Source of the DNA: JASLZO01 sp965247995
Lineage (GTDB): Bacteria; Chloroflexota; Dehalococcoidia; UBA6926
Reading direction: 5' to 3'
DNA length: 64,000 nt
Assembly (NCBI GenBank): GCA_965247995.1
Contig: OZ252041.1
Coordinates: forward strand, 1,612,001 to 1,676,000
Positions 33,513 to 42,405 of the stretch are shown here, one piece after another; position 1 is the stretch's first letter, and each line of letters opens with the position of its first letter. The notes beneath the pieces were generated by a model that made no database searches, had not been told where the DNA came from, and was given only the letters and a program-made list of their open reading frames with translations. The translations under genes and the position numbers were made by a program.

Positions 33513-33881
33513 ATGCTGGACGAGTACGTCTTCAACTACAGCGCGGTCTTCGTCGCCGCGGGCTTCGGGTTCGTTGGCATTGGGCTGACGTTTGTCCTTT
33601 CTTGGCTCCTGGCGCCGCGACGGTCGTCGCCCCTTTCTGGGATCGTCTACGAATGCGGGATCATCCCGTCCGGCGAAGGACGCTCGCAATACAACATGCG
33701 CTACTACCTGTTTGCGCTGTTCTTCCTGATCTTCGCGGTTGAAACGGTGTTTCTCTTCCCGTGGGTGCTGGTCTTTCTGGACCTGCCCGCATTCGTGTTC
33801 TATGAGATGCTTTTGTTCCTCGCGATCCTATTGTTCGGGCTCGTGTACGCGTGGAGAAAAGGAGTCCTCCAGTGGCGATAG
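33513..33881 (+). CDS. nuoA: NADH-quinone oxidoreductase subunit A
   Basis: A 122-residue three-helix subunit. The conserved loop YECGIIPSGEGRSQYNMRYYLFAL between TM1 and TM2 includes the YECG cysteine that reports the active/deactive state in mitochondria. It is followed by FAVETVFLFPWVLVF. Membrane arm, at the quinone-site entrance together with H and J. First gene after the strong promoter; overlaps nuoB by 10 bp. Confidence 0.95.
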   Translation: MLDEYVFNYSAVFVAAGFGFVGIGLTFVLSWLLAPRRSSPLSGIVYECGIIPSGEGRSQYNMRYYLFALFFLIFAVETVFLFPWVLVFLDLPAFVFYEMLLFLAILLFGLVYAWRKGVLQWR

Positions 33882-34447
33882 ATCCGATAGGCGGCTTATC
33901 ACAAGTAACGACCCCAGGGGAGTCGACGCCTGAGACGCGATCAGTACTCCAGGCGGTCCAAGCTCACCAGAAATCCGGTCTCTCCGGCGTCGTGACCCTG
34001 AAGAGCGAGCAACTGTTCGCGATGGCGCGGAAGTCGTCGCTGTGGCCGCTAACGTTCGGGCTGGCTTGTTGTGCGATCGAGATGATCTCGGCCTACATGC
34101 CGAAACACGACCTGGACCGTTTCGGCGTCGTGACCTGGCCTTCGCCGCGACAATCCGACGTGATGATTGTCGCGGGCACCGTGGTCAAGAAGATGGCTGA
34201 TCCGATCAAGCTCCTCTACGAGCAGATGCCGAACCCGAAATGGGTCATTGCGATGGGCACGTGCGCAACCTGTGGTGGCCCGTATGCACGGTCGTACTCG
34301 GTGGTGATGGGAGTCGATCAGATCATTCCGGTTGACGTATACGTCCCCGGTTGTCCGCCTCGTCCTGAGGCGTTACTCCATGGGATTCTTGAGCTCCAGA
34401 ATCAGATCCAGGCCGAACCGAGGTTGAAGCGTGGGCTGCCCGCGTGA
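33872..34447 (+). CDS. nuoB: NADH-quinone oxidoreductase subunit B
   Basis: A 191-residue hydrophilic subunit that binds terminal cluster N2. All four ligands are seen: tandem C66-C67 in GLACCAIEM, C131 in GTCATCGGPYA and C161 in YVPGCPPRPEA. The GTG at 33872 has AGGAG 7 bases upstream and overlaps nuoA; a further GTG at 33851 would add seven residues. There is an N-terminal extension of about 40 residues before the conserved core. Confidence 0.95.
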   Translation: MAIDPIGGLSQVTTPGESTPETRSVLQAVQAHQKSGLSGVVTLKSEQLFAMARKSSLWPLTFGLACCAIEMISAYMPKHDLDRFGVVTWPSPRQSDVMIVAGTVVKKMADPIKLLYEQMPNPKWVIAMGTCATCGGPYARSYSVVMGVDQIIPVDVYVPGCPPRPEALLHGILELQNQIQAEPRLKRGLPA

Positions 34448-34989
34448 CTGAAGGCCCGCCCGAACGAACGACTGAGCCGGGGGGACCAACCGAGCCCTCC
34501 GAACCTGCGCCGGAAGCCGTTTCCGCTTTCGAGGCCGATCTGCGTTCGGCCGTCGCTGAGCGCAGCCTGGAAGTGTCGCCGAACCACGACGAACTCCAAA
34601 TCCGGGTCGGCAGGGACGAGTTGGTCGGTGTGTGCCGGACGCTCAAGGAGGCAGCAGGCATGGAGATGAAATACCTCCGCTGCCTGTCGATCATCGACTG
34701 GGCCGAAGACAGCGAATTCGAGGCTGTCTACCACCTCGCTTCACTTGCCCACCGGAACAAGGTGATCGTTCGAGTTCGTATCGACGCCACTGACCCCTGG
34801 TTGCCCACGCTCATCCCAGTCTGGTCGGGCGCCGATTGGCATGAACGGGAGGGCCATGACCTCTTTGGGGTCGAGTTTCGTGGCCATCCAAACATGGCGC
34901 CGCTCATCTTGTACGAGGGGTTTGAGGGGTTTCCCGGCCGCAAGAGCTACCCCATGCCCGAACAGGTGACCTTCTATGGCGGCGACTGA
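34444..34989 (+). CDS. nuoC: NADH-quinone oxidoreductase subunit C
   Basis: A 181-residue 30-kDa-type subunit. An N-terminal Pro/Glu-rich stretch of about 30 residues precedes the fold. The family signature appears as DWHEREGHDLFGVEFRGHP, with LYEGFEGFPGRKSYP at the C terminus. C and D are separate genes, not fused. The GTG start overlaps nuoB by 4 bp, and the end overlaps nuoD by 14 bp. Confidence 0.94.
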   Translation: MTEGPPERTTEPGGPTEPSEPAPEAVSAFEADLRSAVAERSLEVSPNHDELQIRVGRDELVGVCRTLKEAAGMEMKYLRCLSIIDWAEDSEFEAVYHLASLAHRNKVIVRVRIDATDPWLPTLIPVWSGADWHEREGHDLFGVEFRGHPNMAPLILYEGFEGFPGRKSYPMPEQVTFYGGD

Positions 34990-36109
34990 GGTCGAAATCA
35001 CGAGCGACGGCCTCGATCGCGCCGAATTCAACATCAATATGGGTCCGCAGCACCCTGCGACCCACGGCGTCTTTCGAATGGTGTTGACGCTCGACGGCGA
35101 AATGGTCACCGAGGTCGAACCGCATATCGGGTACCTCCACCGTGGTTCAGAGCGCCTCTCCGAGGATGAGAACTACCAGCAGATCATCACGCTGTTCGAC
35201 CGACTCGACTACATCGCGAACTTCAACAACGAATGGGTCTACGTTCGTGCCGTCGAGAAGATCTTGAATGTTGAGGTTCCCGAAAGAGCGGAGTACTTGC
35301 GCGTGATCCTCGCCGAACTGAACCGGATCGCGAGCCACTTCCTGTTCTACGGGACGTACGGGTTGGACACGGGTGCGATGAATCCGGTCATGATCGGGTT
35401 CAGGGAACGGGAGAGAATCCAGGCTCTATTCGAGGGCGTCAGCGGCGCGCGGATGATGCACAACTACTTCCGGATTGGTGGGTTGAAGGACGACGTCCCC
35501 GACGGCTTCGTCCCTGCGACGAGGGCGTTGCTCGATCAACTGAAACAGGGATACGACGAGGCGAGGAACACGCTGACCGAGAGCGAGGTGTTCATCGAGC
35601 GGACTGCCGGCGTGGGAACGATCAAGGGCGACGAAGCGCTGGATTTCGGGGTTACCGGACCCGTCCTCCGTGCGTCTGGCGTCGACTACGACGTCCGACG
35701 AGCGTTTCCCTATTCGGTCTATCCGGAGTTGGACTTTGCCGTACCTCTCGGCGGTCATGGTGACTGCTACGACCGGTACATGGTCCGAATGTTGGAAATC
35801 GAGCAGTCGATCCGAATCATCGAGCAGGCGCTGGATAAACTCCCCGATGGTGTCATCCAGAGTCGCGTGCCACGCATCATTCGCCCGGAGGCCGGCGACG
35901 TGTACGTCAACGGAGAGAACCCCCGTGGCGACCTGGGGGTGTACCTGGTTAGCGTGGGCCATCACGCGACTCCCTACCGGTTGAAGATCCGTGGACCGAG
36001 TTTCTGCAATTTGATGGCGCTGCCGACGATGATGCGTGGGTCCTATGTCGCCGACGCGACGGTCATCCTCGGATCGCTCGACATCGTTCTCGGCGAGGTC
36101 GACCGGTGA
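34976..36109 (+). CDS. nuoD: NADH-quinone oxidoreductase subunit D
   Basis: A 377-residue 49-kDa-type subunit lining the quinone pocket. NMGPQHPATHGVFR carries the quinone-site histidine, EPHIGYLHRGSERL the arginine next to cluster N2 (the residue region methylated by NDUFAF7 in mitochondria), and the C terminus includes IRGPSFCNLMAL and LGSLDIVLGEVDR. The hydrogenase-type cysteines are absent, as expected for complex I rather than a hydrogenase. A MidA/NDUFAF7 homologue is encoded at 58.9 kb. Confidence 0.96.
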   Translation: MAATEVEITSDGLDRAEFNINMGPQHPATHGVFRMVLTLDGEMVTEVEPHIGYLHRGSERLSEDENYQQIITLFDRLDYIANFNNEWVYVRAVEKILNVEVPERAEYLRVILAELNRIASHFLFYGTYGLDTGAMNPVMIGFRERERIQALFEGVSGARMMHNYFRIGGLKDDVPDGFVPATRALLDQLKQGYDEARNTLTESEVFIERTAGVGTIKGDEALDFGVTGPVLRASGVDYDVRRAFPYSVYPELDFAVPLGGHGDCYDRYMVRMLEIEQSIRIIEQALDKLPDGVIQSRVPRIIRPEAGDVYVNGENPRGDLGVYLVSVGHHATPYRLKIRGPSFCNLMALPTMMRGSYVADATVILGSLDIVLGEVDR

Positions 36110-37206
36110 CTATCTTCGACGTGGTGTTCATCGGAGTCGCCGTTTTTGTCCTCTTCAACTTCGTGTTGGGCGCCGTCCTGGGGGTCATCTACGCGGAGAG
36201 GAAAGTCCTGGCTCGTTTCCAACAGCGCGTCGGGCCATCGCGAACGGGGCCGTTCGGAATGTTTCAGACGTTGGCGGATGCCGTGAAGTTGCTCCTCAAG
36301 GAAGATTTGCGCCCGACGAGCGTTGACCGCCTCGTCTTTTACCTGGCTCCGCTGCTTCTCTTCACCCCGATCTTCATGCTCTGGGTCGCGCTGCCGTTCT
36401 CGGACGGTTTCGTGTTGAGCGACTTGGACCTCGGTCTCCTGTACATCGTCGCGATCCTCGGCGTTTCCATCGTCGGGATGGTGCTCGCGGGTTGGAGCTC
36501 GAACAATAAGTACGCGCTCCTCGGGAGTGCGAGGTCCGCAGCCCAGCTCATTAGCTACGAACTCCCGTTGGTCCTGTCGGTGCTCTCCGTCGGGATCGTG
36601 GCGCAGGGTGAAACCGACTCACCGTTCAATCTGAGCGCGATTGTGGGGGCGCAAGGAGCAGTGCCCTACATCGTCGTGATGCCGCTGGCGTTCCTACTCT
36701 TCTTTGTGAGTGCACTTGCCGAGACCGCTCGGATTCCATTCGACATCCCGCTCGCTGAAGAAGAGATCGTCGGGGGCCCGCTTGTCGAGTACAGCGGCAT
36801 CCGCTGGGGTGTGTTCTTCTTGGCCGAGTACGCAGGCCTCATGACCATGGCAGTCCTCGGTGCGGTCCTTTTCCTTGGTGGGTGGAACGGTCCCGGCAGC
36901 GACCGGTTCGCGTGGACGCAGCCTCTGTGGCTCGGGTCAAAGGTCGCACTCTTCATCTTCATCGTGTTCTGGATCCGTGCCCCACTCCCCAGACTCCGCA
37001 TCGATCAGCTCATGGCGTTCGCTTGGAAGATCGCGATCCCGCTTGCATTCCTCAACCTGCTCCTCGCGGCGTCCGCGCTGTTCTACGGTTGGGACCTTTG
37101 GGTCCTGAGTCTGCTCAACGTGCTGGTTATCATCGGTGCCGGGTTCGGGATGATGTGGCGGAGAGGCCGTCGGCTCGCGCAGTTCCGCGAAAGGTGGGCG
37201 CAATAA
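36106..37206 (+). CDS. nuoH: NADH-quinone oxidoreductase subunit H
   Basis: A 366-residue eight-helix subunit that holds the quinone chamber against the membrane. Signature sequences are YAERKVLARFQQRVGPSRTGP, the LADAVKLLLKED loop, and the acidic loop ETARIPFDIPLAEEEIVGGP, followed by EYSGIRWGVFFLAEYAGL. The GTG start overlaps nuoD by 4 bp; the TAA stop shares one base with the nuoI ATG. Confidence 0.96.
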   Translation: MTIFDVVFIGVAVFVLFNFVLGAVLGVIYAERKVLARFQQRVGPSRTGPFGMFQTLADAVKLLLKEDLRPTSVDRLVFYLAPLLLFTPIFMLWVALPFSDGFVLSDLDLGLLYIVAILGVSIVGMVLAGWSSNNKYALLGSARSAAQLISYELPLVLSVLSVGIVAQGETDSPFNLSAIVGAQGAVPYIVVMPLAFLLFFVSALAETARIPFDIPLAEEEIVGGPLVEYSGIRWGVFFLAEYAGLMTMAVLGAVLFLGGWNGPGSDRFAWTQPLWLGSKVALFIFIVFWIRAPLPRLRIDQLMAFAWKIAIPLAFLNLLLAASALFYGWDLWVLSLLNVLVIIGAGFGMMWRRGRRLAQFRERWAQ

Positions 37207-38234
37207 TGCTGGGAACGATCAAGAGCCTCGCGACGACTATGCGGCTCGCGTTTCGGAACAAGGTCACGGTGGAGTACCCGACCGAGCGTCCGACCTTGGC
37301 TCCCCGGTTCATGGCGCACCCCGTGCTGACGTGGGATGAAGAGATTCACGAGCCGTTCTGCACGGGATGCCTCATCTGTATGCGGATCTGTCCGACCGAC
37401 GTCATCACGGTCTCGATGAAAGACAACCCGAAGTTTGCCGAAAAGGAGAGCACGCGCCGCAAGATCGTCGACGACTTCGAGTTGAATATCGCGGACTGCA
37501 TCATGTGCGGGCTTTGCGTGGACTACTGCAACTTCGACGCCATCGTGATGTCGGACAACTTTGACCTCAGCAAACAGTCTCGGACCCAACTGGTCCAAGG
37601 CCTTGATGAACTGCTCGAGGGGGGCAAAGAGCAGGTGGCTCGCGGCCGGTGGTCGCCCCCCGAGACCAAGAAGTCGGAACGTCGCGCAGCCGCGCAAGGC
37701 CGGACCGCGTCGGCATCGACGGATGCAGCGGGCGCGCCGGCGAATGACGATCGTGTTCAGGCCGCAAGGGCACGCGCCGCCGAAATGCGGGCCCAGCGCG
37801 CCCGCGAGGCCGGTCCAACGACTGAATCGCCCGTTGCCGATGCGCCCCAGTCCGAGGGCGAAGTCGATCCCCGGGTCGCCGCCGCGCGTGCAAAAGCCGC
37901 TGAGTTGCGAGCTCAACGGGCACGGGAACCGGCGGGTCAGGATTCGGGCGCTCCGATCGCGGCAGCGGACTCGGATGAACCGAAAACCCCCGACCCCCGG
38001 GTCGAAGAGGGCCGGCGCAGGGCGGCGGAGCTTCGTGCGCAGCGGGAACGCGAGCGCGCCGAGGAGGCATCCACCGCGACACAACCGTCCGATCAGATGC
38101 CGACGGATGAGCAACCGGGCGTGGATCCCCGCGTCGTTGAAGCGCGTCGTAAAGCCGCCGAGTTGCGGGCTCAGCGCGCGCGGGAACGGGAGGCGCAGGA
38201 GTCGTCGGGGACTGACGAGGCTGAGAGCAAGTGA
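37206..38234 (+). CDS. nuoI: NADH-quinone oxidoreductase subunit I with long repetitive C-terminal tail
   Basis: A 342-residue protein, roughly twice the usual length. Residues 1-135 are a standard 8Fe ferredoxin-like NuoI: CTGCLICMRICP (C52-C62) and CIMCGLCVDYC (C98-C108) bind clusters N6a and N6b. From about residue 150 the protein becomes Ala/Arg/Glu-rich, with four imperfect repeats beginning near residues 182, 221, 263 and 307. Each has the core DPRV-x5-(K/R)AAELRAQRARE followed by an acidic/Pro/Ser linker. The tail is predicted helical and charged, projecting from the arm that would normally meet NuoG. NuoE, F and G are not encoded here, so the tail could dock an alternative electron donor; this is inference. 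Confidence 0.93.
   Translation: MLGTIKSLATTMRLAFRNKVTVEYPTERPTLAPRFMAHPVLTWDEEIHEPFCTGCLICMRICPTDVITVSMKDNPKFAEKESTRRKIVDDFELNIADCIMCGLCVDYCNFDAIVMSDNFDLSKQSRTQLVQGLDELLEGGKEQVARGRWSPPETKKSERRAAAQGRTASASTDAAGAPANDDRVQAARARAAEMRAQRAREAGPTTESPVADAPQSEGEVDPRVAAARAKAAELRAQRAREPAGQDSGAPIAAADSDEPKTPDPRVEEGRRRAAELRAQRERERAEEASTATQPSDQMPTDEQPGVDPRVVEARRKAAELRAQRAREREAQESSGTDEAESK
37749..38231 (+). repeat. Four in-frame 40-44-residue repeats in the nuoI 3' end
   Basis: Repeat units begin near 37749, 37866, 37992 and 38124. Their shared protein core is AAELRAQRARE (first copy AAEMRAQRARE, third AAELRAQRERE), with DPRV at the head of units 2 to 4. Linkers differ in sequence and length, so the duplication is old and kept at protein rather than DNA level. 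Confidence 0.9.
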
Positions 38235-38731
38235 TCGAGTCGGCGCTCCTCGGAACGCTGGCTGGTGTGATCCTCGCGGGAGCGTTCGGCGTCGTGGCCA
38301 CACGAAACGTCGTGTACGCGGCGATCTTTCTGTTGCTCACGATGCTGGGCGTCGCCTCCCTATTCCTGGTATTGCTCACCGAGTTTCTGGCACTGGTCCA
38401 GATCCTCATCTACGGCGGTGCAATATCGATTGTCCTCCTGTTCGCCATCATGCTCACCAGGGCGCCCGAACAGGCCCACGCGGAGGACAATCCGCAGCGA
38501 CCCCTTGCTGCGGTCGTTGCGTTAGGGCTCTTCGGCCTCCTGGCTTTCGCCGCACTCTCCACCTCGTGGAAAGAACTCAAATCACCCGATGACCCCACCG
38601 CCGGTTTCGCGGCGTTATCAGAATCGCTGTTCAGTGATTTCGTCGTGCCGTTTGAGGTGGCGTCGCTGGTGTTGCTCGTTGCTCTGGTTGGCGCCGTCGT
38701 CCTGACGCGCGATAGGAACGCGGAACGATGA
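38231..38731 (+). CDS. nuoJ: NADH-quinone oxidoreductase subunit J
   Basis: A 166-residue five-helix subunit. NVVYAAIFLLLTMLGVASLFLVLLTEFLALVQILIYGGAISIVLLFAIML contains the pi-bulge helix and the EFLA..Q..IY..AI core of the family (only short parts quoted as conserved: EFLALVQILIYGGAISI). GTG start, 4-bp overlap with both nuoI and nuoK. Confidence 0.94.
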   Translation: MIESALLGTLAGVILAGAFGVVATRNVVYAAIFLLLTMLGVASLFLVLLTEFLALVQILIYGGAISIVLLFAIMLTRAPEQAHAEDNPQRPLAAVVALGLFGLLAFAALSTSWKELKSPDDPTAGFAALSESLFSDFVVPFEVASLVLLVALVGAVVLTRDRNAER

Positions 38732-39036
38732 TGCCGCTCGAATTCCTCCTGATACTGAGCGCGGGCCTCTTCTCGCTCGGCCTATATGGCGTGCTTGCAC
38801 GGCGAAATGCCGTGCTCGTGCTGATGGCGATCGAGCTCATGCTGAACGCGGTCAACGTGAACCTCGTCGCGTTCGTGCGCTATGTCGTCGGTGGTGATGC
38901 TGTCGGCCAGGTGCTGGTCGTCTTCATCATCACGATCGCGGCGGCCGAGATCGGCCTTGCGCTCGCGATCATCCTGCGGCTGCATCGCAACTGGAACACC
39001 GTGAACCTGGATCGTATCTCCACTCTCCAGCAGTAG
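38728..39036 (+). CDS. nuoK: NADH-quinone oxidoreductase subunit K
   Basis: A 102-residue three-helix subunit. The two conserved membrane glutamates are present in MAIELMLNAVNVNLVAF and ITIAAAEIGLALAIIL. It is homologous to MrpC. The start is one of two tandem ATG codons overlapping nuoJ. nuoL follows after 16 bp. Confidence 0.95.
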   Translation: MMPLEFLLILSAGLFSLGLYGVLARRNAVLVLMAIELMLNAVNVNLVAFVRYVVGGDAVGQVLVVFIITIAAAEIGLALAIILRLHRNWNTVNLDRISTLQQ

Positions 39037-39052
39037 CGCGGGCGGCCTACCG

Positions 39053-40942
39053 ATGGACATCCTCGACCAAATACCGCTGGGCGCAAACCACGCGTGGCTT
39101 GTCCCCGCGCTGCCGTTGGCGTCTTTCGCGTTGCTCGCAATTGGTTTCCACCGGGTCCGGCCAATCGCGTCGGTCGTTTCCATCCTCGCCGTCGCCTCGG
39201 CGTTGATCGTCGCTCTGGGGGTCCTGGGCGACTATTTGGCAACCGGAGCGAGCCAAATGGATTGGGTGTGGTTGCGGGCCAGCGAAGCCGAATTCCGGAT
39301 CGGGTACACGGTCGACGCGCTCTCGACGATGATGATCGTCCTCGCAACGTCGGTTTCGTTCGCCGTCCAGGTGTACTCGCTCGAATACATGAAGGGCGAA
39401 CCGCGGCTCGGGTGGTACTACGCAGCGCACTCGCTCTTCGTCGCGGCGATGCTCGGTCTCGTCCTTACCCAGAGCCTGATAATCATGTACTTGAGCTGGG
39501 AACTTGTCGGCCTCTGCTCGTTCCTGTTGATCGGGTTCTGGTACGAGCGGCGGTCCGCCGCTGAAGCTGCCAAGAAAGCCTTCGTGACGACGCGCCTCGG
39601 AGATGTCGGGCTCCTGATCGGGATCTTGATTCTGTTCGTCGAAGCGGGTCGCACGTTCGAGATCGAGGAGGTTTTCCTCCGGCTCGACGGCTTCAGCCAG
39701 GGATTCGTCGGACTCGCTGCCTTCCTCGTGTTCCTCGGAGCAGCCGGTAAGAGCGCGCAGGTCCCGTTCCATGTCTGGCTTCCGGACGCAATGGAAGGCC
39801 CAACGCCAGTCAGCGCCCTCATTCACGCAGCAACGATGGTGGCCGCAGGTGTGTTCTTGGTTGCCCGCCTTTTCCCCCTGTTTCTCGCCGCGCCAGCCGT
39901 GCTCTGGATCATCGCGGGCGTAGGTTTGCTAACCGCTGTATTGGCCGGCTTGATGGCCCTGTCAGAAACGGATTTCAAGCGGATCCTGGCGCACTCGACG
40001 GTCAGCCAACTCGGGCTGATGATGATGGCCCTGGGGGCTGCCGGTTTGGCTGGCGAAGAGCATGCCGTTGGCGGCATGTTCCACCTGCTGACCCACGGCT
40101 ACTTCAAGGCGTTGTTGTTCCTGACAGCGGGAGTAGCGCTCCACGCGATCCACCGGTCGGCCGCGAGCATCTATGACGTACGCGGGCTTGGCCGGCGGGC
40201 GCCTCTGACCGCTATTGCACTCGTGATTGGGAGTCTTGCGCTCGCTGGAATCCCTCCGCTCAGCGGCTTCTTCAGCAAGGAAGGCGTGCTCGCCGCTCCG
40301 CTCGAAGTTGGGGGCCTGGGCGGAACAGCGCTGTTGGTCGGCGCCCTCGGCGCGTCGTTCTTGAGCGCGCTCTATATGGCGAGACTCGTTGTCGTCGTCG
40401 TTGCCGGTAGGGCGGAGGGGGAGGCGGAGCATCTCCACGATCCACCGTTCGCGATGCTCGCGCCACTGGTGGTCCTGACGCTGCTCGCCGCCGGGGTTGG
40501 CGCAGCGCTGGTCTTCGTGTGGGACATTGGGCCGTTCCTGGGCGGAGGACACTTCCACTTCGACCCGGCTCTCGGATCGGCATCGACCCTAACTGCGATA
40601 GCGGGTGTCGCGATCGGCTGGATCCTCTACCGGCATTCCGTCACGGCGCCCGAGCGATTGGTCAGATCCTTCGGCCCACTGCCACGATGGTCGGCCCAAC
40701 GGTTCTACTTCGATGACGTGTATCAATGGACGGTTGACCGCGTGGCGCTCGCGCTCGCCAACCTCATTCGGAACTTCGACAGAGTGGTGATCAACGACAT
40801 CGGAGTGGATCGAAGCGGGGCATTTGCGGTGTGGACTGGCCGTGTCCTCCGCCCACTACAAACGGGGTATGTGTATAACTACGCGCTCGCGATTTCGATC
40901 GGTGCGATTGTCCTCGGAGCCGTCGCGCTCGTGGGCCGGTAG
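39053..40942 (+). CDS. nuoL: NADH-quinone oxidoreductase subunit L
   Basis: A 629-residue distal antiporter-like subunit with about 15 helices and a C-terminal lateral helix. Conserved pieces are SWELVGLCSFLLIGFWYERRSA with the key glutamate, AKKAFVTTRLGDVGLLIG, GKSAQVPFHVWLPDAMEGPTP and DFKRILAHSTVSQLGLM. The next gene starts immediately after the stop codon (nuoN ATG at 40943). Confidence 0.96.
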   Translation: MDILDQIPLGANHAWLVPALPLASFALLAIGFHRVRPIASVVSILAVASALIVALGVLGDYLATGASQMDWVWLRASEAEFRIGYTVDALSTMMIVLATSVSFAVQVYSLEYMKGEPRLGWYYAAHSLFVAAMLGLVLTQSLIIMYLSWELVGLCSFLLIGFWYERRSAAEAAKKAFVTTRLGDVGLLIGILILFVEAGRTFEIEEVFLRLDGFSQGFVGLAAFLVFLGAAGKSAQVPFHVWLPDAMEGPTPVSALIHAATMVAAGVFLVARLFPLFLAAPAVLWIIAGVGLLTAVLAGLMALSETDFKRILAHSTVSQLGLMMMALGAAGLAGEEHAVGGMFHLLTHGYFKALLFLTAGVALHAIHRSAASIYDVRGLGRRAPLTAIALVIGSLALAGIPPLSGFFSKEGVLAAPLEVGGLGGTALLVGALGASFLSALYMARLVVVVVAGRAEGEAEHLHDPPFAMLAPLVVLTLLAAGVGAALVFVWDIGPFLGGGHFHFDPALGSASTLTAIAGVAIGWILYRHSVTAPERLVRSFGPLPRWSAQRFYFDDVYQWTVDRVALALANLIRNFDRVVINDIGVDRSGAFAVWTGRVLRPLQTGYVYNYALAISIGAIVLGAVALVGR

Positions 40943-42397
40943 ATGGACTGGTCGCTTCTGCTCCCAGGCTACCTGGTCACCGGCGCCGCATTCGGTGTTT
41001 TTGCGGCCGACCTAATCTGGCCGAACATCGACCGTCGCGCGCTGGCATGGCTTGGGGCCGTGGTCCTCGCCGCTATTGGAGTGGTGGTGTGGGTCAATCA
41101 CCCGGAAACGTTCCAAACCTTCGGCGATGGAATCCTGATCTTCGACGACTTCTCCAGGCTGTCGTTCGTCGTGTTCATTGGTTTTGGACTTGCCGCAGTG
41201 CTTGGTTCGACCCAGTACGCCGCCCGCTCGGAGAGTCCAGGTGAGTTCTACGCGCTGCTCATCATGTCCATCGTCGGGGCCATGGGGATGGCCGCGGCGG
41301 GTGAACTGATTACGGCCTATATCTCACTGGAGCTCCTCAGCTTCTCTCTCTATGTGCTTGCCTCCCATTCGTGGCAAGAAAGGCGGACCAATGAGTCAGG
41401 CACCAAGTACATCCTGCTCGGTGCCGTGGCATCCGCGTTTCTGCTGCTCGGCATCAGCTACCTGTATGGCCTGACCGGGACCACGAGCTACGCCGTGCTG
41501 GCCGACACTATCGTCGGACTCGACATGAGCCCAGGCTTAGTCGTGGCCTTGACCTTGCTGACGGTCGGGCTTGGGTTCAAGGTTGCTGCGGTCCCGTTCC
41601 ACATGTGGACACCCGACGTGTATGAAGGCGCGCCAATTCCCGTTACCGCCTACCTTGCAGCAGCGTCCAAGGCGGCTGGCTTTGCGCTGCTCCTGCGGCT
41701 CTCGGCGACGGCTTTGAGTCCTGTCATCGTCTTCTGGGACTGGGCTTTCCTGCTGCTTGCTGCTTCAAGCATGGTCCTCGGGAACGTCGTCGCGGTCATG
41801 CAGAGCAATATCAAACGGTTGATGGCCTATTCGAGCATCGGCCAAGTGGGATACCTGCTCTTGGGTATCGCGGCGTTGAGTGCACCCGACCCCACGGTGC
41901 CCGCGGCAGGCGTCATCGTCCACATGATTGGATATGGCGCTTCGACGATGCTAGCGTTCTTCGTGATCCAGGCGGTCCACAGCGCAACCGGCCTGGAACA
42001 GATCGCCGACTATCGGGGCCTCGCTGCGCGGAGCCCTTTCCTTGCAATGGTCTTAACCGCAGGGCTCTTCAGCTTGGCGGGGTTCCCGTTCTTCATCGGG
42101 TTTGCGACGAAGTTCTACCTCTTCACGGCGGCCGCGACTGCGGGACCGCGCTTCCTGTTCGTCGTCGCGCTGGCGATTCTCGCCAGCCTCGTCTCGCTCT
42201 ACTACTACCTGGGAATCGTGCGCCAGATGTACATCGAATCGGACGGCGATGCGGCATCGACCCCACGGCTCCGCACTCCTTGGGCCGACCGCGTCGTGCT
42301 CGTCGGTTTATTGGCCGTTGTCGTCGGGGGCGGCCTCTACGTGTTCCCGATCGCGGACGCGGCGAAGGCTGCGGCAGTCGCGCTGTTCGCGAACTGA
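40943..42397 (+). CDS. nuoN: NADH-quinone oxidoreductase subunit N
   Basis: A 484-residue antiporter-like subunit. Signature segments are ITAYISLELLSFSLYVLA, ESGTKYILLGAVASAFLLLG, GFKVAAVPFHMWTPDVYEGAP and NIKRLMAYSSIGQVGYLLLG. It closes the cluster; M, which normally precedes N, is absent here and sits before nuoA. The stop is 8 bp before the HicB-like gene, suggesting that gene shares the transcript. Confidence 0.96.
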   Translation: MDWSLLLPGYLVTGAAFGVFAADLIWPNIDRRALAWLGAVVLAAIGVVVWVNHPETFQTFGDGILIFDDFSRLSFVVFIGFGLAAVLGSTQYAARSESPGEFYALLIMSIVGAMGMAAAGELITAYISLELLSFSLYVLASHSWQERRTNESGTKYILLGAVASAFLLLGISYLYGLTGTTSYAVLADTIVGLDMSPGLVVALTLLTVGLGFKVAAVPFHMWTPDVYEGAPIPVTAYLAAASKAAGFALLLRLSATALSPVIVFWDWAFLLLAASSMVLGNVVAVMQSNIKRLMAYSSIGQVGYLLLGIAALSAPDPTVPAAGVIVHMIGYGASTMLAFFVIQAVHSATGLEQIADYRGLAARSPFLAMVLTAGLFSLAGFPFFIGFATKFYLFTAAATAGPRFLFVVALAILASLVSLYYYLGIVRQMYIESDGDAASTPRLRTPWADRVVLVGLLAVVVGGGLYVFPIADAAKAAAVALFAN

Positions 42398-42405
42398 GAT
42401 TGATC

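Noticed and set aside
37083..38303. Long minus-strand open frame (406 codons) opposite nuoI
   Set aside because: It is the antisense of the GC-rich repeat tail; no family sequence, and nuoI on the plus strand is certain.
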